A DNA stretch of 64,000 bases from Oceanidesulfovibrio indonesiensis. Its GTDB lineage: Bacteria; Desulfobacterota; Desulfovibrionia; Desulfovibrionales; Desulfovibrionaceae. The stretch covers positions 124,001-188,000 of the forward strand of contig NZ_QMIE01000005.1 in the NCBI RefSeq assembly GCF_007625075.1, given 5' to 3'. Positions 21,742-29,992 of the stretch are shown here, one piece after another. Both the position numbers and the translations under genes were made by a program. The notes beneath the pieces are model-generated. The model had not been told where the DNA came from and did no database searches. It was given only the letters and a program-made list of their open reading frames with translations. Position 1 is the stretch's first letter, and the number at the start of each line of letters is the position of its first letter.

Positions 21742-24542
21742 GTTCCACGCCGCGCTCGACGTATCGGTTGCAGCTCTGCCCGGATTTCGGATTCGACCAG
21801 GCGCGCGAGATCGTGCCGTACCTCGCGGAACTCGGTATCAGTCATATCTACGCCTCGCCCATATTTACGGCGCGGCCCGGCTCCATGCATGGATACGACG
21901 TCTGCGACCCCAACGCCCTCAATCCGGAGCTGGGCGGCGAGCCTGGGTTCAAACGTCTCTCCTCGGCCGCATCCAAGGCAGGGCTGGGCTGGATTCAGGA
22001 CATCGTGCCCAACCACATGGCCGTGTCCGGCCACAATCGCATGCTCGTGGACTTGCTGGAGAACGGTCCGGCCTCGAAGTACTATCCGTTTTTCGACATC
22101 GAGTGGGACCACCCGCTCGAATCGTTCAAAGGCCGGATGCTGGCGCCGTTCCTGGGCAGCTTTTACGGCGAAACCCTGGAGCGCGGAGAAATACGCCTGG
22201 GCTACGATGACGACGGCTTCTTCATCAGCTACTACGAGCTGCGCCTGCCCCTGGCCATAGAGACCTACCCCCGGGTGGTCACCTACCGGCTGGAGGAGCT
22301 CACCGACGAGCTCGGGCTCGACCACCCGGACGTCATCAAGCTCATGGGGCTGCTCTACACCATCAAGACCCTGCCGGCCGAACGCGCTGACATGCAGCAG
22401 CGGCAGCATCAGGTCTATTTCATCAAGCGCATCCTCGCCGAGTTGTACGAGACGAGCGAGAGCGTTCGAGGGTTTCTGGACGAGAATCTTGCGTGGTTCA
22501 ACGGCGAGCGCGGTCCCGATTCGCCGGAGCGCTTCGACCTGCTCGACGCACTGCTCGGCGAACAGTACTTTCGTCTGTCTTTCTGGAAGGTAGCAGGGGA
22601 GGAAATCAACTATCGCCGGTTTTTTTCCATCAACGACCTCATCTCGCTACGCGCCCAGGACGCCGAGGTCTTCAGCGTCACCCACCAGCTCATTCTGGAC
22701 TATGTGCACGACGGCGTGTTCGACGGCCTGCGAATCGATCATATCGACGGCCTCTACGACCCTACCGCCTACCTCAAGCGGCTGCGGGACAACGCTCCGG
22801 ATTCGTACATCGTGGTCGAGAAGATACTGACCGGCGACGAGCCCCTGCCCGGTTTCTGGCCCATCCAGGGCGCCACCGGCTACTCATTCATGGGCAAAAC
22901 CGTGAGCTTTTTCGTGGACGCCGGAAACGAAGATGCCTTCGATACGATCTACCAGCGCTTCACCGGCCGCCGCCGTTCCATGCTCGATATCGCCGCGGGC
23001 AACAAGCGCCGGATCATCGAGCGCCACATGGGCGGGGACGTGGAGAACATGGCGCGGCTCGTCAACTCGGTCTCCTCCAAAGACCGCCACGCCTTCGACA
23101 TCACCTTTCCGGCGCTTCGCCGGGCCATCACGGAACTGCTCATACGCTTCCCGGTATACCGCACCTACATCTCCAACGAGGCGTTCCGGCCGGCGGACCT
23201 CGTCTACATCCGCACGGCCATCCGCGATTCCGTGAAGGCCAGCCCGGAGCTGTCCAAGGAGTTCGATTTCCTGGACCGCTTCCTGCTTTTGGAGTTCGAC
23301 GAGCGCATCTCCGACGAGGACCGCCGCGAGTGGATCAACTTCGTCATGCGCTTCCAGCAGGTGACGGGGCCGCTCATGGCCAAAGGCGTGGAGGACACCA
23401 CGTTTTACGTGGCCAATCGCCTGCTCTGCCTCAACGAGGTGGGCAGCGAGCCCTGGCACTTCGGAATTTCGTCCGCCGGTTTCCACACCTATCTGCTGGA
23501 ACGCCAGAAGTACTGGCCCAACGCCATGAACGCCACGGCCACGCACGACCACAAGCGAGGAGAGGACGCCCGCGTGCGCCTCGCCGTTCTGTCAGAGTTT
23601 CCGGATGAGTGGCGCGAGGCCCTGAAGCGGTTCGAACGCATCAACCGTCGCAAAAAGGCCACGGAACGCGGCCGGACCCAGCCCACAGCGAACGACGAGT
23701 ATTTCATCTACCAGACCCTGCTTGCGACCTGGCCCTTTGACTGGCCAAAAAAGCGCGACGAGTACGCCGAGCGGATCAAGGCGTACATGGTCAAAGCCTT
23801 GCGCGAGGGCAAGGAGAACTCCAACTGGATCGAGCCGGACGAGGGCTACGAGAACGCCTGCCTCTCCTTCGTGGACGCCTTGCTGCGGCCGCGCGCCAAG
23901 AACGCTTTCCTGCGAGAGTTCACCCCCCTGGTGAAGAAGGTCGCCGAGGCCGGCATGGTCAACTCCCTGGCGCAGTTGACGATCAAGCTGATGGCGCCCG
24001 GCGTGCCGGACTTCTACCAGGGCGTGGAGAACTGGGACCTCTCTCTGGTGGACCCGGACAACCGTCGGCCCGTGGACTACGAGTGGCGGACCCGGACCCT
24101 TGCCGACCTCAAGAAACGATTCGAACGCAAACCCCGCGAGCTGCCGACCGAGCTGCTGGACACGGCCGAGGATGGCCGGGTGAAGCTCTTCATCACGCAC
24201 CGCGGCCTGGCCGTACGCAACGGGCTGCCCGAGCTCTTCGCCCAGGGCGAGTACCTGCCCCTGGAATTCGAGGGCGAACGCGCCGCGAATGCATTCGGAT
24301 TCGTGCGCCGGCATGAAGAAGACGCCGTCATGGTCCTGGCCCCGCGGTTCACGGCATCCATCCCCAAGGACGGTCGTTTCCCCCTGAACGCCTTCTGGGA
24401 AGGCGTGCGCATTACCTCGGACTGGCTGCCGCCCGGGCGGTGGACCAACGCCTTCACCGGCCAGGTGTTCGATGCCACCCCGACGTCCGTGCGCCAGATT
24501 CTGGCCGATTTTCCCGCGGCCGTGCTGGTCCGGGGAGAATAA
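21738..24542 (+). CDS. treY: maltooligosyl trehalose synthase
   Basis: TreY isomerises the reducing-end alpha-1,4 bond of a maltodextrin to alpha,alpha-1,1, giving maltooligosyl trehalose. The protein has 934 residues. The start STYRLQLCPDFGFDQAREIV and the motif YASPIFTARPGSMHGYDV are diagnostic. The nucleophile is Asp334 in GLRIDHIDGLYDP, the catalytic Glu lies in IVVEKILTGDEPLPG, and GVPDFYQGVENWDLSLVDPD near the end is family-typical. It is the last gene of treZ-GH57-treY and is followed by a hairpin at 24583. With TreZ it converts glycogen-type glucan to trehalose. Confidence 0.95.
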   Translation: MSSTPRSTYRLQLCPDFGFDQAREIVPYLAELGISHIYASPIFTARPGSMHGYDVCDPNALNPELGGEPGFKRLSSAASKAGLGWIQDIVPNHMAVSGHNRMLVDLLENGPASKYYPFFDIEWDHPLESFKGRMLAPFLGSFYGETLERGEIRLGYDDDGFFISYYELRLPLAIETYPRVVTYRLEELTDELGLDHPDVIKLMGLLYTIKTLPAERADMQQRQHQVYFIKRILAELYETSESVRGFLDENLAWFNGERGPDSPERFDLLDALLGEQYFRLSFWKVAGEEINYRRFFSINDLISLRAQDAEVFSVTHQLILDYVHDGVFDGLRIDHIDGLYDPTAYLKRLRDNAPDSYIVVEKILTGDEPLPGFWPIQGATGYSFMGKTVSFFVDAGNEDAFDTIYQRFTGRRRSMLDIAAGNKRRIIERHMGGDVENMARLVNSVSSKDRHAFDITFPALRRAITELLIRFPVYRTYISNEAFRPADLVYIRTAIRDSVKASPELSKEFDFLDRFLLLEFDERISDEDRREWINFVMRFQQVTGPLMAKGVEDTTFYVANRLLCLNEVGSEPWHFGISSAGFHTYLLERQKYWPNAMNATATHDHKRGEDARVRLAVLSEFPDEWREALKRFERINRRKKATERGRTQPTANDEYFIYQTLLATWPFDWPKKRDEYAERIKAYMVKALREGKENSNWIEPDEGYENACLSFVDALLRPRAKNAFLREFTPLVKKVAEAGMVNSLAQLTIKLMAPGVPDFYQGVENWDLSLVDPDNRRPVDYEWRTRTLADLKKRFERKPRELPTELLDTAEDGRVKLFITHRGLAVRNGLPELFAQGEYLPLEFEGERAANAFGFVRRHEEDAVMVLAPRFTASIPKDGRFPLNAFWEGVRITSDWLPPGRWTNAFTGQVFDATPTSVRQILADFPAAVLVRGE

Positions 24543-24570
24543 GGCGGGGCGTTGGCAGGAATGGACGAAA

Positions 24571-24613
24571 GCCTCCGGCGGCAAGGGGATCACTGATCCC
24601 CTTGACCCCTGAA
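24571..24613. repeat. GCCTCCGGCGGC-type intergenic element with hairpin
   Basis: The word GCCTCCGGCGGC is followed by a perfect hairpin, AAGGGGATCA with TGATCCCCTT (24583-24603). A second copy of the leading word is at 25061. Elements of this look are common after genes in Desulfovibrio-type genomes and probably act as terminators of the treY operon. Confidence 0.55.
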
Positions 24614-24697
24614 CAGGAATTAACAAGCGGCAAAACACCAGTTAGCCAGGACAGCCCTATATCAGTTTGTGTAAAGCATGATTAAGAGAAAGGAGCT

Positions 24698-25039
24698 ATG
24701 AGAATGAAACGCTATGTATTGTTTCTAAGTGTATTGTCGCTGTTGTTAATGGCATCGATAAGCTTTGCAGGCAGAAGTGGCGAGGAGATATTCCAAACCA
24801 TGGCCTGCGGCGCGTGCCACAAGATGGAGGAATCCACTCCCATGAATCCATCGGTCGCGAAGATTGCCGAGGCGTATCAGGGCAAGAAGCAACAGCTGAT
24901 TGATTATCTGAATGGCGAAAGCGAGCCGATCATCGACCCTGCCAAGGCGAATCTGATGAAAAGCAGCCTCCGCAGAACAAAAGAGCTGCCGGAAGAGGAG
25001 CGCGTCGCCCTTGCGGAATATATGCTGTCGGCGCAGTAG
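24698..25039 (+). CDS. periplasmic monohaem c-type cytochrome
   Basis: This protein has 113 residues with a signal peptide (about residues 1-24, ending SISFA). The mature 89 residues carry one haem site, Cys37-x-x-Cys40-His41 in MACGACHK, and a likely distal ligand Met87 in AKANLMKSSL, giving a class I, cytochrome c553-like small electron carrier. The start ATG at 24698 follows AAAGGAG. It is monocistronic: terminator-like elements lie on both sides. Its redox partner is not indicated by the neighbours. Confidence 0.9.
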   Translation: MRMKRYVLFLSVLSLLLMASISFAGRSGEEIFQTMACGACHKMEESTPMNPSVAKIAEAYQGKKQQLIDYLNGESEPIIDPAKANLMKSSLRRTKELPEEERVALAEYMLSAQ

Positions 25040-25060
25040 CCGTATCTGAGTGCATTTACG

Positions 25061-25144
25061 CCTCCGGCGGCCAGGGAAATCTTCAATGAAAAGGTCAAAA
25101 GGGGTTCTGGGGGTAAGAGCCTTTCTTCAGAAAGGTTTTCTCCC
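25061..25144 (+). terminator. CCTCCGGCGGCC element with terminator hairpin
   Basis: The leading CCTCCGGCGGCCAGGG matches the element at 24571. At its downstream end CCTTTC (25120-25125) and GAAAGG (25130-25135) pair around TTCA and are followed by TTTTC, a plausible intrinsic terminator for the cytochrome gene. Confidence 0.6.
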
Positions 25145-25166
25145 AGTGCAACGGGCAAAACTTTTT

Positions 25167-25610
25167 CTAAATCGTCGTCAAGCCCTCCCGCTCCGCCGGT
25201 TGCTCGCGTTCCTGCTCCTGTTCGTATTCCTTCTCCAGTTCATTGAGGCGTTGCTTCAGTTCGTTGAGTTCCTTTTGCAGCGCATCGAGATCATCGGCCA
25301 GCGCCTCCCCGGCTTTCTCGCCCCATTCATCGAGCTTTTTCCGGAGGCTCTCGCCGAGCTTGTCGGCGTAGCGGCGGGCTGCATCGAGGGCGTCTTTGGC
25401 CGCTTTCTCGGCCTCTTCAGCCTCCTGGCGGAACGCGCTCGTACCGTTGTCGTTTTGGGTGCGGTTTCCGGAGTCGTCATCCGCAACAGCCAGAAAAGTG
25501 AAAGGCAGATCGGTGCGCGTGTTCGTGTGGGCCGCGTCGGAAGCCCGGGCAGTGTCAGCAATCAAGGCGATGCAGACCAGGATGGCGAGGCAGATGATGA
25601 GCGTGCGCAT
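25167..25610 (-). CDS. secreted coiled-coil protein
   Basis: This protein has 147 residues. A Sec signal peptide (LIICLAILVCIALIADTARA) is followed by about 40 polar residues and then a long Ala/Glu/Lys/Leu-rich helix (about 60-140) that should form a coiled coil. There are no cysteines after the signal. The ATG follows GAGGAGA. It lies 59 bases downstream of the MFS gene and may share its transcript. A structural or envelope role is possible; no family is recognised. Confidence 0.75.
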   Translation of the reverse strand: MRTLIICLAILVCIALIADTARASDAAHTNTRTDLPFTFLAVADDDSGNRTQNDNGTSAFRQEAEEAEKAAKDALDAARRYADKLGESLRKKLDEWGEKAGEALADDLDALQKELNELKQRLNELEKEYEQEQEREQPAEREGLTTI

Positions 25611-25669
25611 AGCGTCTCCTCGGTGTGCGGCGGTTGGTATGGTGTGTGGCCACTAGGCCGTCGAAAGAG

Positions 25670-26983
25670 TCATTCGGCGAGGACGTCGTCCTTTGCAGCT
25701 TCGCCTTTCACGATCTCCTCGTGCGCTTCGGCGGCCTTGGGTACTGTAAGCAATATAAGCCCGCCGGCAAGAAAGAGGAAGATCACAGTGGACATGCCCA
25801 CGCGCTGGCTCCCCGAAATATACGTGAGCCATCCCACGATGAGCGGCCCGGCGAAAGACGTGAGCTTGCCGGACAGGGCGTAGAGTCCGAAGAACTGGTT
25901 GCGCAGTTCGGGTGGCGCGGTGCGCGCCATGTACGAGCGGCTGGCGGACTGGATGGGGCCGAAGAACAGGCCGAGCACGCACCCCACCACGAGGAACCAC
26001 AGCTTGGACGACAGAAATAGCATGATCGTGCCCGGCACGAGCAGGCCCGCGATGGACAGCAGGATGGTGGGCTTGGGGCCGATCCAGTCGTCCACCCAGG
26101 CAAAGGCGAATGCGCCGAGCCCTGCCGTGATGTTGAGGGCCACGCCGAAGAGCAGAACCTCCTGGGCGCTCATGCCGATGACTCCGGCCGCATAGATGCC
26201 GCCGAATGCGAAGACCGTTCCCAGGCCGTCGTTGTACAGCATGCGGGCGATGAGGAAGCGCACGATGTGTTTGTACTGGCGCACGTGGGCTATGGAGTCC
26301 TTGAGCTGCCGCATCCCCTGGACCGCGGCCTTGCCCAGCGGCGTGCCTGTGGATGGGGTGTCCGGCGTGAACAGGAACAAAGGAAGCGCGAACAGCGCAT
26401 ACCATGCTCCAGCCAGCAGCACCGTTGCCCGCACGTCAAGCGCATTGTCAGAGCCAAGCGGGATAAGCGGATTATCCCCCACGAACAGGAAGAACGAAAG
26501 CACCAGGCAGGAGAGGCCGCCCACATAGCCGGCCGCCCAGCCCCAGCCGGACCAGCGGCCAGTGCGCTTGTTGGGCACGAGATCCGAGAGCATGGCGTTG
26601 TAGAAGATGAGCGCGTACTCCGAGCCGATGGTGCCGAGACCCACGCCGATGAGCGCGAGCAGGACAAACGACGGCTCCGGCTGGACGAACCACAGGGTGA
26701 AGGTCGCGGCGATGCAGAGCAGGGTGAAGAAGCCGATCCACGGTTTGCGCCGACCTACGCGATCCGCCACCGCGCCCAGCAGCGGTCCGCCCAGGGCGAT
26801 GGTCAATCCGGCCGCGCTGATCATGTTGCCCCACAGGTGTGTGCCGGCCGTGGGGTTTTCGGCCACCGCCTTGGTGAAGTAGGCGGCGAAGATGAAAGTC
26901 TGGATGGGCGTGACGAAGCCGTTGTTGGCGCAGTCGTACAGCGCCCAGGACACCATCTCCTTGCGGTTGGCGAAGCGGCTCAC
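25670..26983 (-). CDS. MFS transporter (UMF1/Atg22-like)
   Basis: This 437-residue protein has about 12 transmembrane segments. The start MVSWALYDCANNGFVTPIQT and the loop VADRVGRRKPWIGFF are typical of the UMF1 family of the major facilitator superfamily. Its substrate is unknown. It overlaps the upstream acyl-ACP synthetase/acyltransferase gene by four bases. In E. coli the MFS protein LplT flips lysophospholipids and is encoded next to Aas, so this pairing suggests a similar job here; that is inference, since LplT belongs to a different MFS branch. Confidence 0.85.
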   Translation of the reverse strand: MSRFANRKEMVSWALYDCANNGFVTPIQTFIFAAYFTKAVAENPTAGTHLWGNMISAAGLTIALGGPLLGAVADRVGRRKPWIGFFTLLCIAATFTLWFVQPEPSFVLLALIGVGLGTIGSEYALIFYNAMLSDLVPNKRTGRWSGWGWAAGYVGGLSCLVLSFFLFVGDNPLIPLGSDNALDVRATVLLAGAWYALFALPLFLFTPDTPSTGTPLGKAAVQGMRQLKDSIAHVRQYKHIVRFLIARMLYNDGLGTVFAFGGIYAAGVIGMSAQEVLLFGVALNITAGLGAFAFAWVDDWIGPKPTILLSIAGLLVPGTIMLFLSSKLWFLVVGCVLGLFFGPIQSASRSYMARTAPPELRNQFFGLYALSGKLTSFAGPLIVGWLTYISGSQRVGMSTVIFLFLAGGLILLTVPKAAEAHEEIVKGEAAKDDVLAE

Positions 26984-29760
26984 GCATCTTCCCCGGAACG
27001 CTTGTCATTATCCTGAAGTGATGCGCCCAGTTCTGCCACGCGCTCGCGCAGGCCGCGCATGATCCGTTCCTGCACAGGCACGCCGTCGTTGGGCGCGTTT
27101 GCCAGCAACTCGGCTGTGCTTACAGGCTTGCCAAATGCGACGGTGATTTTGGCCAGCCTGGGAATGAACCGGCCTACGGGCATGGCGTCGCACGTGCCGG
27201 AGATGTACGTGGGGATCATGGGTAGACCGTGCTCCTTGAGCAGCAGGCCGAGGCCGGGACGGAACTCGCGCATCTGGCAGGTTCGTGAGCGCACGCCCTC
27301 CGGGAACCAGACCATGGACGAGCCGGAGCGCAGGGCGGCGGAGCCCAGGGCCAGAGAGGTAGCAACGCCGCGGTCCGGGTCTATCGGCACGGCACGGGCC
27401 AGCCTGGCGAAGAAGCTGTTGAAGCGGTTGGCGAACGCCGCGCCGGTCCAGGCGGCGAACTGGAAGCGGGTGAGGGTGCGGAAATCCATGGCCGAGATGA
27501 CCGCGAAGGGGTCGAGGTAGCTTACGTGGTTCGGCGTCACCACGCATTGTCCGCAGTTTTTGAGGTTCTCCAGCCCGCGGACCTCCAGGCGGAAGAATAT
27601 CTTGAAGAGCGATTTGACGAAGGCGAGCATGAACCGCGCGACGAACCGCTGCCAGGCCGAAATGGGCTTGAGGTAGGTGTGATCTTCCTCGTTCAGGTAG
27701 GCGTCCGGGTTGGTTACCGGATCCTCCCGGCGCACTGGCGCCCCGGTCGCCGCTGCCCCCTTGTCGCCCCGCTCCTTCACGGCGGCGAGAAGGTCGCGCA
27801 CCGTTTCCACGGAACCGGCGTCCTCCTCGGTTAGCTCCGCCCCGGTGATGGAGCGTATCTCCAGAGTCAGGGTGAGCCATTCCAGCGAGTCCACGCCGAG
27901 ATCGATCTGCAGGTGGGAATCCGGCTTCAGGCCGGCGCGGGGATGCTTTTCGGCAAGATGCTCCCAGACCTTGCCCGCGGCTGTATTATCCAGAAGTTCC
28001 TGGTCCTCGGGAGCCATGTTCTCATAAGCCATGGGCTGGAGGGATTCCGGGGCCTTGTCCGCCTCGCCGGTGCGGGCGCGCTCGAAAAGCTCCGGGAGCA
28101 GATGGCGGCGGATCTTGCCCAGACGCGTGCGGGGGATGGGCTCGCGCGAGAGGGCGAGCTCCGTGGGCCGCATGTACGAAGGCAGTTTGCGGGAAACCAT
28201 GGCCACGGCCTCGCGCATCACCTCCATGGGATCGGAGCGCATGGCCCGCACTTCCTTCTCGTCCGGCACCAGCACGGCGGCGAGCTTGCCCGCATGCTCC
28301 AGCACGCCGGATTCGGCAATGGCCGGGTGGTCGTCAAGGGCCGCCTCGATGGGCTCGGGCTGCACGTTCTCCCCGCCCTGGGTGACGATGAGGGTGGAGG
28401 CGCGGCCGGCGAGTTCCAGAAAGCCATCCGGGCCGATGGAGCCCAGGTCGCCCGTGCGGAACCAGACAGTGCCGCTCTCGTCCGTGTACAGCGCTTCCGC
28501 GGTTTTTTCGGGCAGGCCGCGGTAGCCGCCGAAGACGCCGGGACCGCTGGCATGGACCTCGCCCTGGCCGGCGGCGGGTTTGCCGGACTGCTCTTCGTCG
28601 TCTCCCTGGGCCTCCATAGGTACGATTTTCAGATCCACACCCGGAATGGCCTTGCCCACGGTATCCAGCCGGCCGGCGCCGGGCGGGTTGATGGTGAGGA
28701 TGGGCGATGTCTCGGTGAGGCCGTAGCCGATTGCCACGCGCCAGCCCAGTCCTTCCATGGTCCGCGCCAGCTGCGGGTCCAGGGCGGAGCCGCCGGAGGC
28801 CGTGATGCGCACGTTCTTGCCGAAACGCTCATGCAGCGAGCCGAAGAGTTTTTTCCCGAGGTAGAGGCCGGTTTTCTCGCGCGTCCAGATGGAGAGAGCG
28901 AGGAGCTTGGCGAACAGGGTTTTGGCGACGAGGCCGCGTTCGCCCACCCGGGCCTCGATGCCGGAAATGAGCGCGGAATAGAGCCGGGGCACGCCGATGA
29001 TCACGGATACGTCGCCTTCGCTCATGGAGCGCACCAGCTGCGGACCGGTGAAGGCGGCCGGCAGGATGGTGGTGAGACCCAGGGAGAAGGGCGCGAAGAT
29101 GCCGATGACGAACGGGTACACGTGGTGGAGCGGCAGCGGCAGCAGCAGCCTGTCGCCGGGGCCGATGAGCCCTGTGTGCGCCACGGCGTTCATCTGGAAA
29201 GCGAGGTTGGCGTGGGTCAGGGGCACGCCCTTGGGCGGGCCGGTTGTGCCGGAGGTATAGAAAAGCGCGGCCTGGTCTTCGGGCGTTACCTCAGGCAGTT
29301 CAGGCCCATCCGGATCAGCGAGCGCAAAAAGGGATTGCGGATCATCCGCAGGCAGGTCCAGCCGCAGGATGCGCGGCGGGTTTTCGAGTTCCAGGGATGC
29401 GAGGTGTTCCGCGGATTCCTCCACGCAGACCGCCATGAAAGGTTGGGCGTCGCCCAGCACATGCGTCAGCTGTTCCTCTCCGAATTGCATATCCACGGGC
29501 ATTGCCGTGGCGCCGGAGGCCATGACGGCGAGGACCGCAGCCAGTGTTTCCCATCGTGTGGGGGCGAGCAGGGCGACGTGCTTGCCGGATTCGACGCCGG
29601 CGGCGCGCAGGCCCCGGGCAAGCGCATCCACACGGCCGGCGAATTCCTGGTAACTGATGGATGTCGAATCCTCTTCGTCGAAAGCGAGGACGGCTTCGGT
29701 ATTGTCGTATCCGGGCATGGCCCGGACAAGCTCCTGCATGGTGGCGAGCGTTCGGTTCAC
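26980..29760 (-). CDS. acyl-ACP synthetase / acyl carrier / acyltransferase fusion (Aas-like)
   Basis: This 926-residue protein has three domains. Residues about 20-560 are an AMP-forming acyl-adenylating enzyme (FYTSGTTGPPKGVP at 167-180, YGLTETSP at 346-353, FRTGDLGSIGPDG). Residues about 590-665 are an acyl carrier domain with the phosphopantetheine serine Ser625 in DLGVDSLEW. Residues about 700-900 are a PlsC-type acyltransferase with the catalytic NHVSYLD (His745, Asp750) and FPEGVRSR (819-826). E. coli Aas has the synthetase and acyltransferase in the reverse order and no built-in carrier. Likely role: activate free fatty acids and reacylate lysophospholipids. Co-transcribed with an MFS gene. 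Confidence 0.9.
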   Translation of the reverse strand: MNRTLATMQELVRAMPGYDNTEAVLAFDEEDSTSISYQEFAGRVDALARGLRAAGVESGKHVALLAPTRWETLAAVLAVMASGATAMPVDMQFGEEQLTHVLGDAQPFMAVCVEESAEHLASLELENPPRILRLDLPADDPQSLFALADPDGPELPEVTPEDQAALFYTSGTTGPPKGVPLTHANLAFQMNAVAHTGLIGPGDRLLLPLPLHHVYPFVIGIFAPFSLGLTTILPAAFTGPQLVRSMSEGDVSVIIGVPRLYSALISGIEARVGERGLVAKTLFAKLLALSIWTREKTGLYLGKKLFGSLHERFGKNVRITASGGSALDPQLARTMEGLGWRVAIGYGLTETSPILTINPPGAGRLDTVGKAIPGVDLKIVPMEAQGDDEEQSGKPAAGQGEVHASGPGVFGGYRGLPEKTAEALYTDESGTVWFRTGDLGSIGPDGFLELAGRASTLIVTQGGENVQPEPIEAALDDHPAIAESGVLEHAGKLAAVLVPDEKEVRAMRSDPMEVMREAVAMVSRKLPSYMRPTELALSREPIPRTRLGKIRRHLLPELFERARTGEADKAPESLQPMAYENMAPEDQELLDNTAAGKVWEHLAEKHPRAGLKPDSHLQIDLGVDSLEWLTLTLEIRSITGAELTEEDAGSVETVRDLLAAVKERGDKGAAATGAPVRREDPVTNPDAYLNEEDHTYLKPISAWQRFVARFMLAFVKSLFKIFFRLEVRGLENLKNCGQCVVTPNHVSYLDPFAVISAMDFRTLTRFQFAAWTGAAFANRFNSFFARLARAVPIDPDRGVATSLALGSAALRSGSSMVWFPEGVRSRTCQMREFRPGLGLLLKEHGLPMIPTYISGTCDAMPVGRFIPRLAKITVAFGKPVSTAELLANAPNDGVPVQERIMRGLRERVAELGASLQDNDKRSGEDA

Positions 29761-29819
29761 TTGGGAATGACTCCTTGCATGCGAAGAAAGAATAAGGAAA
29801 GAGGCAGGCTTCGGGGTGT

Positions 29820-29964
29820 CAGGCTGTTGAGAGACGTCCTATTGCTGCGTTGGTAAAAAGGTCAAACTCTCACGTACTGGAGGTGCGCTTTGCGCTTGAG
29901 TATTTTGCGCCGTACACTCGAACATTGTTGAGCAGTCTGCGAAGACGACTTTTTCAACGGCCAG
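29820..29964 (-). repeat. dispersed intergenic repeat, copy 1 (145 bp)
   Basis: Read on the minus strand this matches the element at 62410-62537. Shared blocks include TTCGAGTGTACGGCGC (vs TTCGAGCACAAGGCGC), AGTACGTGAGAGTTTGA and GCAATAGGACGT, ending TCAACAGCCTG. One plus-strand end reads CAGGCTGTTGA and the other TTTTCAACGGCCAG, so the ends are imperfect inverted repeats. It fills the gap between the Aas-like and YihY genes and has no coding capacity. Confidence 0.7.
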
Positions 29965-29992
29965 GGGGGCGCATGTCCCGCAAGGCGGTATT

